Source: Streptomyces sp. AC512_CC834 (GTDB lineage: Bacteria > Actinomycetota > Actinomycetes > Streptomycetales > Streptomycetaceae). From it: a DNA stretch of 64,000 nt. The stretch is from contig NZ_JAGMUO010000017.1 of assembly GCF_019049325.1 (NCBI RefSeq), positions 1 through 64,000 of the forward strand, given 5' to 3'. Positions 50,761 through 58,472 of this stretch are shown in pieces (positions within the stretch are counted from its first letter, which is position 1; each line of letters begins with the position of its first letter). A program made the position numbers and the translations under genes. The notes beneath the pieces are model-generated. The model was given only the letters and a program-made list of their open reading frames with translations, had not been told where the DNA came from and did no database searches.

Positions 50761-51171
50761 GGCAGACGAGCCGGGCGGGCGGCCGCGTGGAGTCCCTCAC
50801 GGGACTTCCCGAGGAACGTCCGGGCTCCACAGGGCAGGGTGATGGCTAACGGCCACCCGGGGTGACCCGCGGGACAGTGCCACAGAAAGCAGACCGCCGG
50901 AGGCTTCGGCCCCCGGTAAGGGTGAAACGGTGGTGTAAGAGACCACCAGTGCCCAGGGCGACCTGGGCAGCTAGGTAAACCCCACCCGGAGCAAGGTCAA
51001 GAAGGAAGCGCCTCGGTGCTTCTGCGCGGACGTTCGAGGGCTGCCCGCCCGAGTCCGCGGGTAGACCGCTGGAGGCCGGTGGCAACGCCGGTCCTAGATG
51101 GATGGCCGTCGCCGGCGGGACCGCGAGGCCCCGCCGGAACAGAACCCGGCGTACAGCCCGACTCGTCTGCC
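50761..51171 (+). ncRNA. rnpB: RNase P RNA (M1-type A)
   Basis: The catalytic RNA that processes tRNA 5' ends. The terminal helix P1 is formed by GGCAGACGAG at 50761 and CTCGTCTGCC at 51162-51171. Inside lie the conserved GGACAGTGCCACAGAAAGCA, TGAAACGGTGGTGTAAGAGA and CCACCAGTGCCC segments, GGCAGCTAGGTAAACCCCAC, the pseudoknot region GGTCAAGAAGG and the CTAGATGGATGGC near the 3' end. The sequence is complete. The gene lies alone between the Uma2 gene and the IS element left end, which is only 41 bp away, so the insertion occurred just behind it without damage. Confidence 0.95.
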
Positions 51172-51211
51172 TTTATCGTGTTTTGGCGGATTATGGTCAC
51201 TTTGAATGCCT

Positions 51212-51245
51212 CTAGTGCTGTGACCGCATAGGTTCACCGGGTTGG
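51212..51245 (+). repeat. Left terminal inverted repeat of the IS630-type element
   Basis: It begins CTAGTGCTGTGACCGCATAG and ends GTTCACCGGGTTGG. The right end read in reverse differs at three positions only (9, 24 and 29). Confidence 0.88.
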
Positions 51246-51327
51246 ACGGCCAGGGTTGCTGGTGAGGGCGGTCGGCCGCGGCGCAGGCCGCTGACGCCTC
51301 CAACGCCGCGTGGGTGACAATGACGCT

Positions 51328-52029
51328 GTGGAGCCAACCAGTCGGATCATCGTTGCTTTGGATTATGACAACCGCCGAGCGGCTGACGAAGTCGTCGACC
51401 TGCTTGGTGAGGAGTGTCGTTTTTACAAGGTCGGGATGGAGCTGCTCACGGCGGCCGGGCCGGACCTGATCGAGCACCTCGTTGCCAAGGGCAAGGAGGT
51501 CTTCCTGGACCTGAAGCTCTTCGAGATCCCGAACTCTGTGGCCGGGGCGGTCCGCGCCGCTGGCGCTCTGGGTGTCTCGATGGTGACCGTCCACAGTATG
51601 GGCGGCACCGGCACCATGTCCGCCGCGGTCGCCGCGGCCCGCGACTTTCCACGCCTTCGCGTGCTGGCTCTGACCGTCGTCACCAGCATGACGAGCTCCG
51701 ATCTCGCTGACATCGGCGTCACCGGCTCAACCGCGACCGAGGAGCAGGTGTTGCGGCTGGCCCGGCTGGCGCAAGGCGCTGGTTGCCATGGTGTGATCGC
51801 ATCGCCGCAGGAAGCCGGGCCACTGCGGGGTGTGCTGGGAGCCGGCACCCTGATCGTCACGCCGGGAGTCGCGCTTCCTGGTGAGTCCTCAGGTGAGCAC
51901 GCCCGGCCCGGCACCCCGCGTGCTGCCGTTGCCGCTGGTGCGTCACATGTCGTCGTGGGCCGGACGGTCACCCGTGCTGCGGACCCGGCGGCCGCATTCC
52001 GGCTCGTCCGCGCCAACCTGGAGCTGTGA
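51328..52029 (+). CDS. pyrF: Type 1 orotidine-5'-phosphate decarboxylase (passenger gene)
   Basis: A 233-239 residue TIM-barrel protein, 233 with GTG 51328 (after GGTGA) and 239 with GTG 51310. RIIVALDYDNRRAADEVVDL is strand 1 with its Asp, CRFYKVGMELL supplies the catalytic Lys, EVFLDLKLFEIPNSV is the D-x-K-x-x-D region, GVIASPQEAGPL loop 6, TPGVALPGESSGEHARPGTP the phosphate loop and VVVGRTVTRAADP the conserved Arg. The last acid of D-x-K-x-x-D is Glu instead of Asp. It resembles short E. coli/Bacillus-type enzymes, and lies apart from other pyr genes inside a transposon. It should decarboxylate OMP to UMP or a related phosphate. Confidence 0.85.
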   Translation: MEPTSRIIVALDYDNRRAADEVVDLLGEECRFYKVGMELLTAAGPDLIEHLVAKGKEVFLDLKLFEIPNSVAGAVRAAGALGVSMVTVHSMGGTGTMSAAVAAARDFPRLRVLALTVVTSMTSSDLADIGVTGSTATEEQVLRLARLAQGAGCHGVIASPQEAGPLRGVLGAGTLIVTPGVALPGESSGEHARPGTPRAAVAAGASHVVVGRTVTRAADPAAAFRLVRANLEL

Positions 52030-52055
52030 GCGGAAACGATCACCGGACCAGATGG

Positions 52056-53181
52056 TCAGGCCGCTGCCGATGATGGCGGTCGACCGCCCCAGCGGATGCC
52101 CTTCTCACTGCGAATGCGGGCGCGTTCTTTGCGTTGGGCGGCCAGAACGTCGGGATGGCGGGCGTTGGCGTTGCGCCAGCGTAGATAGGCGTGCAGTGCG
52201 CGGATCTGGACGGTGTGGTTCGGGTGGTTCGAGTTCGCCAGGGTGAACTGCCGCAGCGGTCCGAAGTGCGCCTCGATCGGATTCGGCCCAGGAGGCGTTC
52301 GTCGGGGTGAAGCACAGCTCGGTCTTGTTCTTCCGCGCCCATTTGCGGATCTTGCTGCCCTTGTGTGCCGAGAGGTTGTCCAGGATCACGTAGATCGGGG
52401 CGCCGTCGGGGCGTGCTGCCCGGATGGATTTGAGCGCGGCCAGAGACTGGGCGGCACCTTTGTGGCGGCGGTTGACGCCCCACAGGGTGTCGTCGCCGAC
52501 CGAATAGCAGCCGTGGAAATAGGTGACCCCGTGGGTGCGGTGGTAGGTCGCCGGGACCCGGTCGGGCCGGCCCGCCTTCGCCCAGCAGGACCCGCCTGTG
52601 GGGCGGATGCCGAGCGGTCCGAACTCATCGAAGGCGAAGACCCGGTCGGGGAAGTGGTCCAGGACGTGCTCGATCCGGTCGAGCTTTGCATCGCGGTCTG
52701 GGTCGGTGGACTCCTTCCAGGTCTTGGTGCGCTGGAAGGTGATCCCGCGGCGGGCGAGAAGGCAGCGCAGGGCCTCGCGTCCGATGCGGATCAGTCGGCC
52801 GTGGATGCGTCGCAGGTAGGCGGCGAGTTTGCGGATCGACCAGCGGGTGAAGGGCTGGCCGAGCTTGGTCGGGCGGGTGGTGGCCGTCTGGATGACGAAG
52901 TCCTCGTCATCAGTGCTGAGCTGGCGGGGACGGCCTCCCGCCCACTGAGGGTCCAGGCAGGCCAGTCCGATCTCGTTGAACCGGTGGATCACATCGCGGA
53001 CTGTGTCCTCGTCAGCCTGCACCAGCTGTGCAATCACCGGTACTCGGTTGCCGCTGGCTGAGGCCAGCAGCATCATCGCGCGCCGGTAGCGCACCGTACT
53101 GGTACTGCCCCGGCGCACGATCCGCTGTAACTGCTGGCCTTCCAGATCTGTCAATCTCCGGACGCTGACCGGCTCCGCCAC
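52056..53181 (-). pseudogene. IS630-family transposase, frameshifted before the catalytic Glu
   Basis: The protein has an N-terminal HTH region (VRDVIHRFNEIGLACLDPQW) and DDE catalytic core: RVFAFDEFGPLGIRPTGG (first Asp) and IYVILDNLSAHKGSKI (second Asp). At 52285-52286 one extra G in the plus strand changes WAN-PIEAHFGPL to WAESDRGALR, so the third acid (Glu of PIEAHF) is lost in frame. Removing one base restores FGPLRQFTLANSNHPNHTVQ and a stop at 52056. The predicted product is inactive unless the error is in the sequence. GTG 53181 follows GGGGAGG. Confidence 0.85.
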
Positions 53182-53240
53182 CACGCCTCCCCGCACCTTG
53201 GATGTCCGCCCACATCCAACCGGTCCGGACCGTGCCACCG

Positions 53241-53274
53241 CCAACTCGGTAAACCTATGCGGTCAGAGCACTAG
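53241..53274 (-). repeat. Right terminal inverted repeat of the IS630-type element
   Basis: Read from its outer end on the minus strand: CTAGTGCTCTGACCGCATAG then GTTTACCGAGTTGG. It lies 60 bp upstream of the transposase start and should contain its promoter. Confidence 0.88.
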
Positions 53275-53354
53275 GCGCCTCTGCTTGGCTGAAACTGGGT
53301 GGTTTGCAGTCGAGGTGACCGTGGACATTTCAGACGTGTACTTCTGTTCGGCTC

Positions 53355-53510
53355 GCCTGCGGCGAAGGCGCGGTCGCGGAGCTCGGCGGTGATTCTCGGG
53401 ACGCCGTAAGTGCCGTCCGACTCGCGGTGCACGGCCCGTATCCGGGTGACGAAGCGGTCGTCGGCCGCCTGCCGGGAGCCTCGGTCCGCGGCGGTGCGAC
53501 GCCAAGTAGT
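53355..53510 (-). pseudogene. IS3-family transposase (OrfB) fragment
   Basis: The minus strand encodes DDRFVTRIRAVHRESDGTYG and VPRITAELRD, the well-known start of the IS3 OrfB HTH_21/rve region. Only about 50 residues remain; no rve DDE acids are present. It directly borders the IS630-type element, so this area has taken several insertions. Confidence 0.72.
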
Positions 53511-54053
53511 AGCGAGATGTCCGTTCTCAGATCCTCGGGATCCAGCGTCTCGTGTGTCCAACAACAGGGGGCAAGGCCCTTCGCCGAGTGAACCGGCCGA
53601 ACATCGTCCGCGGCTGCTTCGGCGGCCCGCAGGTCCGCTACATCCTGGACGAGAACCCCATGAGTTTCTGATCAACAAGTGATCGTCCTCTGCGGCAATG
53701 ATCAACTCTGAAGAATCAAGCCCAATGGGACGATCCGCTCACCCACGCGATCAGCGCCTTCGGCCAAGTGGTGACCTTCTGGTCCTGGTCACGAGCCGAC
53801 GGCCGACGAAGTGAACTGAAACTCGCGCCGTCACGTTGTACTGGCCAAGCGGTGCAGACAGCCAGTGGAGGTTGTCCGGCACTGTCGCAGGCTCAATGGG
53901 ATGACGCCATCGTGGCAACAGCATGCCGACCACTGGGTCGGCCGCGATTGCCTTCTGAATCTACGCGACTCATCAAATGCGAGTGTTAGCGTGCATAAAC
54001 CGCAAGAATCGCACTCTAAATCACCGCAGGGTAAGGGTATTCAATCTGCCTCC
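53511..54053. other. Mosaic of insertion-sequence debris and A+T-richer DNA
   Basis: No intact gene is found in these 540 bp. Pieces include a plus-strand tail reading RGCFGGPQVRYILDENPMSF to a stop at 53670, a palindromic TGATCA repeated at 53668 and 53699, and two related pieces encoding QAQWDD (about 53721 and 53889). I cannot name the parents. The sequence becomes clearly A+T-richer toward 54000, in line with the gene after it. Confidence 0.5.
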
Positions 54054-54191
54054 ATGCAACCTCAAAGGATTGCACGTTCGGCTCCAGAAGAAACTGTACT
54101 CAAGCGCCTACTGTTATTGCAGAACAAGGCAGGAAACACTGCAGTCGCTCGCCTCGTGGCGCCTCGCCGACGTGACGGTGGGGGGGCATAG
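54054..54191 (+). pseudogene. N-terminal remnant of a DUF4157 (eCIS-core) protein
   Basis: A 45-codon frame reads MQPQRIARSAPEETVLKRLL and LLQNKAGNTAVARLVAPRRR before a stop at 54191. The L-x-L-Q-x-x-A-G-N-x-A-V phrase is typical of the N-termini of DUF4157 proteins. The next gene, in a different frame, lacks this opening. It is therefore either the original N-terminus separated by a frameshift or part of a second, lost copy. Confidence 0.5.
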
Positions 54192-54270
54192 AGGATTGTG
54201 GTCATGTCGGATTCGAATCACTGAAGTGATATCCACAGTTTTTCTGTACTCAAGGGAAGGACCAAGCTCC

Positions 54271-55944
54271 GTGAAGAGAATTCAGCACGACCGATCCCCT
54301 GCTACTCATACTGTGTTGAGCGGCGTGCCGATCGAGGCTCATTCGCCGAACCTCACCGCAGACTGGGTCCAGCACATACAGCGGCTGGCGTCGAGGCCCG
54401 ACCGTGAAGTTACCTCGGACGCTACTCGGGCAGAAGTGCAACGGGCCGCGGTTGACCGGGTGACCAGGAAACCTGGAGGGGCCATGGAACCGGGCCTGCG
54501 CGCTGAAATGGAGCACCGATTCGGCGGAGTCGACTTCAGCCCGGTCCGCTGGCACGACGACCACGATGCACGCGCAGCCACTAGTGCGCTTGATGCAGCG
54601 GCTTTCACGACCGGTCCTCACATTGCCGTGAGCGGTCAGGTGAGTAAGTCCGTTGTTGCTCACGAGTTGAGTCATTGGCTGACCGGTCGACAAGGAGGCG
54701 CCGTTCCGGCGACGGATAACGGAGCGGGCCTCGCAGTGTCTCATCCGGACGACCCCGGTGAGCGGCACGCCGAGGCAAAAGCGGCAGAAGTCATGGGGAA
54801 AACCTATTCGGTGCAGCGCGCTGTTGACAGTGCCCGAGCTGACGACGTTCGTACGGCGACGCCTGGGAATGGCGATGGCTGCGGGAACGAAGCACACTGC
54901 GGCGGAGCCGCCACAGTGCAGCGCTACAGCATCATCAAGCCGACGGCGAGGGCCTACCCTCGGAAGAGTGAGAACACGGATGACTTCTTTGTCAGTAACG
55001 AAAAGAATGCGGAAGGTAGTTGGTTCGACGAGCGTTCCAAGTATGGACCGCCCGTTCCGCATCTTGTTTATGACGGGGAGTTGGATCTCGCGGTGTCCGA
55101 TGGGTTTGATTTGGCTGTACCGTACGGAGTTCAAGCGAAGAATTTCTTTGCGACCAAGGATAAGATTAAGGAATCCAACGAAAGGCTTGCGGGCCGGAAT
55201 GGAGGTAAAGGTCTTTCCTTGTCCAGAACGGGAAGGTATTTGGAGTTTACATCTGAAGGCGGCGGCTCAAATGTAAAGTTGTACGAGGTTCAGCCCAAAC
55301 ATCGTAAGCAAAGGAACGAGGAGGTGAAAGAGGGGCTTGACGTCAAGACGCCGCAGCGCTGCAACGAGATGCTCGGCTTCGTGACAGGCCACAGGAATCT
55401 TGAACACGAGGCGTATCCGAAATACTGGGGAGCGATTGAGGAATTTCTCGAGAATATGGAGACGACGCGCTACAAGGGCTGGTATGAGAGTGCTTGGAAG
55501 AGTGGGGACAAGGATGAATACAACAGGGTGACTTTTGCCCTGAGTGGTAGATTTCAGGATCATGTCGAGCGGGACCCGGAGAGGTCGGAGGATGTTCTTG
55601 CGCGATTGCGTATAAATGAGTTCGCGTCGACTCCTCATGTCGGCGATGGGATGGTCACCATGGCTCAGCCGGACGAGGATCAGGATCTTTTGCGTCAGCA
55701 GGGTGAGGGGCGTGCAACTTTCCATTATGGCGGCGTCGTAGCTAAGAGCGGAAAAGATTTCATCACGATGGAAAACTATTCCCGCGAACAGCATGATGAC
55801 AGTCTGTCGACTCTTAGCGGAAAAGATCCTCTGTGGTTCTTTGCGATGTACGGTGCCGGCATCGGCGGTACGTGGCACGAAGCATGGACGGCAGACCGCT
55901 CCAGGTTCCTCGGGGCCACAGTCACGGTCAGGCTGCGAGGCTGA
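54271..55944 (+). CDS. DUF4157 (eCIS core) domain protein with unknown C-terminal domain
   Basis: A 557-residue protein. Residues 60-165 hold DUF4157: MEPGLRAEMEHRFGGVDFSP, VRWHDDHDARAATSALDA, FTTGPHIAVSG, VVAHELSHWLTGRQGG (the HExxH-type motif as HELSH) and TDNGAGLAVSHPDDPGERHA. The C-terminal 350 residues have no family I know; near the end are TFHYGGVVAKSGKDFITMEN, DPLWFFAMYGAGIGGTWHEA, a pattern seen in other DUF4157 proteins. This domain marks cargo or effectors of extracellular contractile injection systems. Codon use is distinctly A+T-richer than the window. GTG 54271 follows GGAAGG. No sheath, tube or baseplate genes are nearby. Confidence 0.8.
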   Translation: MKRIQHDRSPATHTVLSGVPIEAHSPNLTADWVQHIQRLASRPDREVTSDATRAEVQRAAVDRVTRKPGGAMEPGLRAEMEHRFGGVDFSPVRWHDDHDARAATSALDAAAFTTGPHIAVSGQVSKSVVAHELSHWLTGRQGGAVPATDNGAGLAVSHPDDPGERHAEAKAAEVMGKTYSVQRAVDSARADDVRTATPGNGDGCGNEAHCGGAATVQRYSIIKPTARAYPRKSENTDDFFVSNEKNAEGSWFDERSKYGPPVPHLVYDGELDLAVSDGFDLAVPYGVQAKNFFATKDKIKESNERLAGRNGGKGLSLSRTGRYLEFTSEGGGSNVKLYEVQPKHRKQRNEEVKEGLDVKTPQRCNEMLGFVTGHRNLEHEAYPKYWGAIEEFLENMETTRYKGWYESAWKSGDKDEYNRVTFALSGRFQDHVERDPERSEDVLARLRINEFASTPHVGDGMVTMAQPDEDQDLLRQQGEGRATFHYGGVVAKSGKDFITMENYSREQHDDSLSTLSGKDPLWFFAMYGAGIGGTWHEAWTADRSRFLGATVTVRLRG

Positions 55945-56109
55945 TTGGTTCCTGGAGCGTCGTGCGCTGCCCGGCCGAAGGTGCGGTGGGACCTCTTCCA
56001 GCCGCTCGCGGCTCCGCGGCGACAGCCCTGACGGCAGGACGGTCGCGGGCGCTCCGGCACCGGCACCGGCACGGGCAGGGACGGTCGCGGGCGCCTGGTC
56101 TCGGGCCGC

Positions 56110-56120
56110 TTGTAACGTTC
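56110..56120 (+). promoter_or_regulatory. TTGTAACGTTC promoter-like motif (SARP gene)
   Basis: This 11-bp motif lies 25 bp before the ATG at 56145. TGTAAC resembles -35 elements of some ECF sigma promoters. The following sequence to the ATG is almost the same as that before the flavodoxin-like gene. Confidence 0.55.
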
Positions 56121-56144
56121 GGCGTGCGAGCCGCACTGAGGGGC

Positions 56145-58472
56145 ATGGACTACGACGATCTCTTCGTGTTGCCGCTCGCCGGCCACCTGGCCGGAACGGA
56201 CGACATACCGGGTAGGGCATCGCCGGGGCTGCGTACCTCGAACCAGCATGGACGTGCCGGCGACCGCCTTCCGAAGATGTCGCCCCGGCAGAGTTCCGCG
56301 GCCGGCGGTCCGCTCACTGCCGAAGGTCCGGCGATCACGCCGGGGAACGCCTCTCACGCTTCCGCGCAGGCACCCGACGAAGAGGGCCTGTGTTTCGCGC
56401 TGCTGGGACCGGTCAGGGCGTGGCACGGTGAACGCGAGCTGGATCTGGGGCCGCCGCAGCAACAGGTTGTACTGGCAGCGTTGTTGCTGCGCCGCGGACG
56501 TCCTGCCTCGGCCGCCGACCTGATCGACGCCGTGTGGGGCGACAGCCCTCCACCGGCGGCCGTGTCCATGCTGCGCACCTACGCGTCCCACCTGCGCAAG
56601 GTCTTGGAACCCGTCCGTGCGGCCGGTGAGCCGCCGAAGGTGATCGTCACAGCCGCGGACGGATATCGGATCAGCGTCCCTGAACGCGCGATGGACCTGG
56701 ACCTGTTCGAGCAGCGGGTCGCCAAGGCGCGGAAGCTGCGCGGCGAGGGCAGGCTCTCCGCCGCCTCGGAGCTGCTGCACACCGCGCTCGACGTGTGGGA
56801 GGGGACGCCGCTGGCCGGCCTCCCGGGGCCCCTGGCCCAGGACGAGCGTTCCCGTCTGGCCGAGGTGCGGCTGAGCGTCCTGGAGGCTTTCCTCGACGCG
56901 GAGGTCGAGCTGGGGCGCCACAGCGAGTCGATCGCCGAACTCACCGCGCTTCTGAGCAAGCACCCCCTGCGGGAGCGGCTGTGTCGGCTCCTCATGCTGG
57001 CGCTGTACCGCTCGGATCGGCAGGCCGATGCTCTGGCGGCCTACCGCAGGACGCGGAGCACCCTGGTGACCGAGCTGGGTATCGAACCCGGCGCATCGCT
57101 CAGGGACCTGCACGACCGCATGCTGGCGGCCGACCCCTCCCTGGCCCCGGCCGGGCGGCCGGGGGAGGGCACTGCTCAGGAAGCGTCTTCGTCGCCCGCG
57201 TCCGGCGTCCGGCCCGCGCAACTCCCCGCCGACCTGGCCAGTTTCACTGGACACGTGGAGGACCTGGCCCGGGCCGACGCCATGTTGACGAGCGATGGCA
57301 AGCCCTCAGCGGCGGTCGTGGTTGGTGTCTTCAGCGGCATGGCAGGGGTGGGCAAGACCACCCTGGCGGTGCACTGGGCCCACCGGGTCGCTCACCGCTA
57401 CCCCGACGGACAGCTCTTCCTCGACCTACGCGGTTTCGACTCGGCCGCCGCCGCCATGTCACCGGTGGAGGCCGTCCGTGTCTTCCTCGAAGCCCTCGAG
57501 GTCCCCGCCCGACGCATTCCCGCCTCCCCGGACGCCCGGATCGCGCTCTACCGCACCCTGCTCACGGACCGCCGGATGCTCATCCTGCTCGACAACGCCC
57601 GCAACAGTGAACAGGTCCGGCCCCTGCTGCCCGGCTCTCCGGGATGCCTCGTCGTCGTCACCAGCCGTACCCAGCTCATCGGCCTGGTGGCCAGTGCGGG
57701 GGCGCATCCGGTGACGGTGAACCCCCTGACGCCTGCTGAGGCACACGGCCTACTGACCCGGCGCCTGGGCGCCGAGCCGCCGATGGCGGAACCGCGGGCG
57801 ACCGACGAGATCATCACGCGCTGTGGCCGGCTGCCTCTGGCTCTCGCTCTGGTCGCCGCTCGTGCCGCGACCCGCCCCGGGCATCCGCTCAGCGCCGTCG
57901 CCAGGCATCTGAGCGACAGCCGGGGCAGCCTCGACGCCTTCACCGCATGCGATCCCGCCACGGACCTGCGCGCCGTCTTCTCCCCGTCCTACGACCACGT
58001 GTCCCGTCCCGCCGCCCGACTGTTCCACCTGCTCGGTCTGGTCCCCGGCCCGGACATCTCCGTCCACGCCGCGGCCGCCCTCGCAGGGCTCCCGCTGCGT
58101 GATATTTGCGCTCTGCTCACCGAACTTGTCCGCTCCCACCTGCTCGTAGAGGAGTCGCCGGACCGCTACACCGTGCACGAACTGCTCCGTGTCCACGCCG
58201 CTGAACGCGTCGTCACGGAGGAACCGCGGCAGGAACGCGACGGGGCCCTGGAACGGCTTCTGTACTGGTACCTGCACACCGCCGACGCCGCTTGCCCCGA
58301 CTTCGCCGAACGCGGGCACCGGGCTCCCCCCGGGCCACCACCCCCCGGTTGCCATCCCCTGACGTTCGCCACGCAGGACCACGCCCTGCGGTGGTGCGAG
58401 GAGGAACGCCCCAACCTCGTCGCAGCGGTGCACCGGGCGGCCATCACGCCCCGGCCGGGCACGGTCCGGTGA
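56145..58472 (+). CDS. SARP-type regulator (OmpR HTH, BTAD, NB-ARC) lacking the TPR domain
   Basis: About 775 residues. After a variable 80-residue N-terminus come the OmpR-like winged HTH (FALLGPVRAWHGERELDLGP; QVVLAALLLRRGRPASAADL; LRTYASHLRKVLEPV), the BTAD domain (DLDLFEQRVAKARKLRGEGR; LSKHPLRERLCRLLMLALYR), and the NB-ARC ATPase with Walker A GMAGVGKTTLAVHW, Walker B MLILLDNARNSEQV and GRLPLALALVAARA. AfsR-like proteins usually continue into TPR repeats; here the sequence ends at RWCEEERPNLVAAVHRAA plus eleven residues. The 3' end faces a convergent sigma gene, as if a deletion joined them. Start at 56145 is uncertain. Confidence 0.8.
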   Translation: MDYDDLFVLPLAGHLAGTDDIPGRASPGLRTSNQHGRAGDRLPKMSPRQSSAAGGPLTAEGPAITPGNASHASAQAPDEEGLCFALLGPVRAWHGERELDLGPPQQQVVLAALLLRRGRPASAADLIDAVWGDSPPPAAVSMLRTYASHLRKVLEPVRAAGEPPKVIVTAADGYRISVPERAMDLDLFEQRVAKARKLRGEGRLSAASELLHTALDVWEGTPLAGLPGPLAQDERSRLAEVRLSVLEAFLDAEVELGRHSESIAELTALLSKHPLRERLCRLLMLALYRSDRQADALAAYRRTRSTLVTELGIEPGASLRDLHDRMLAADPSLAPAGRPGEGTAQEASSSPASGVRPAQLPADLASFTGHVEDLARADAMLTSDGKPSAAVVVGVFSGMAGVGKTTLAVHWAHRVAHRYPDGQLFLDLRGFDSAAAAMSPVEAVRVFLEALEVPARRIPASPDARIALYRTLLTDRRMLILLDNARNSEQVRPLLPGSPGCLVVVTSRTQLIGLVASAGAHPVTVNPLTPAEAHGLLTRRLGAEPPMAEPRATDEIITRCGRLPLALALVAARAATRPGHPLSAVARHLSDSRGSLDAFTACDPATDLRAVFSPSYDHVSRPAARLFHLLGLVPGPDISVHAAAALAGLPLRDICALLTELVRSHLLVEESPDRYTVHELLRVHAAERVVTEEPRQERDGALERLLYWYLHTADAACPDFAERGHRAPPGPPPPGCHPLTFATQDHALRWCEEERPNLVAAVHRAAITPRPGTVR

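Larger units (their letters stand above)
51212..53274. mobile_element. IS630-family transposon carrying a pyrF-like passenger gene
   Basis: The element is bounded by 34-bp inverted repeats at 51212-51245 and 53241-53274, which match at 31 of 34 positions. Each end starts with CTAG, consistent with IS630-type insertion at TA, here inside CTAG. Inside are a pyrF-like gene on the plus strand and a convergent transposase on the minus strand that ends 27 bp away. No second left end is seen between pyrF and the transposase, so the decarboxylase gene is inside the unit that the repeats define. The transposase is frameshifted. Confidence 0.85.

Noticed and set aside
52285..52290. Programmed frameshift in the IS630 transposase
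   Set aside because: Restoring the frame needs skipping one base (+1), there is no slippery run or downstream structure that I can see, and known slippage in IS elements is mostly -1 and nearer the N-terminus. A mutation is simpler.
53570..53670. Plus-strand tail ending RYILDENPMSF as a gene fragment of a named family
   Set aside because: It could be the end of a transposase or another gene, but no match can be made from about 33 residues. It is only listed as debris.
54271..58472. DUF4157 protein and SARP as a complete contractile-injection cluster
   Set aside because: No sheath, tube, spike, baseplate or AAA+ ATPase gene is in the window; the SARP gene has a different composition and its own promoter motif.
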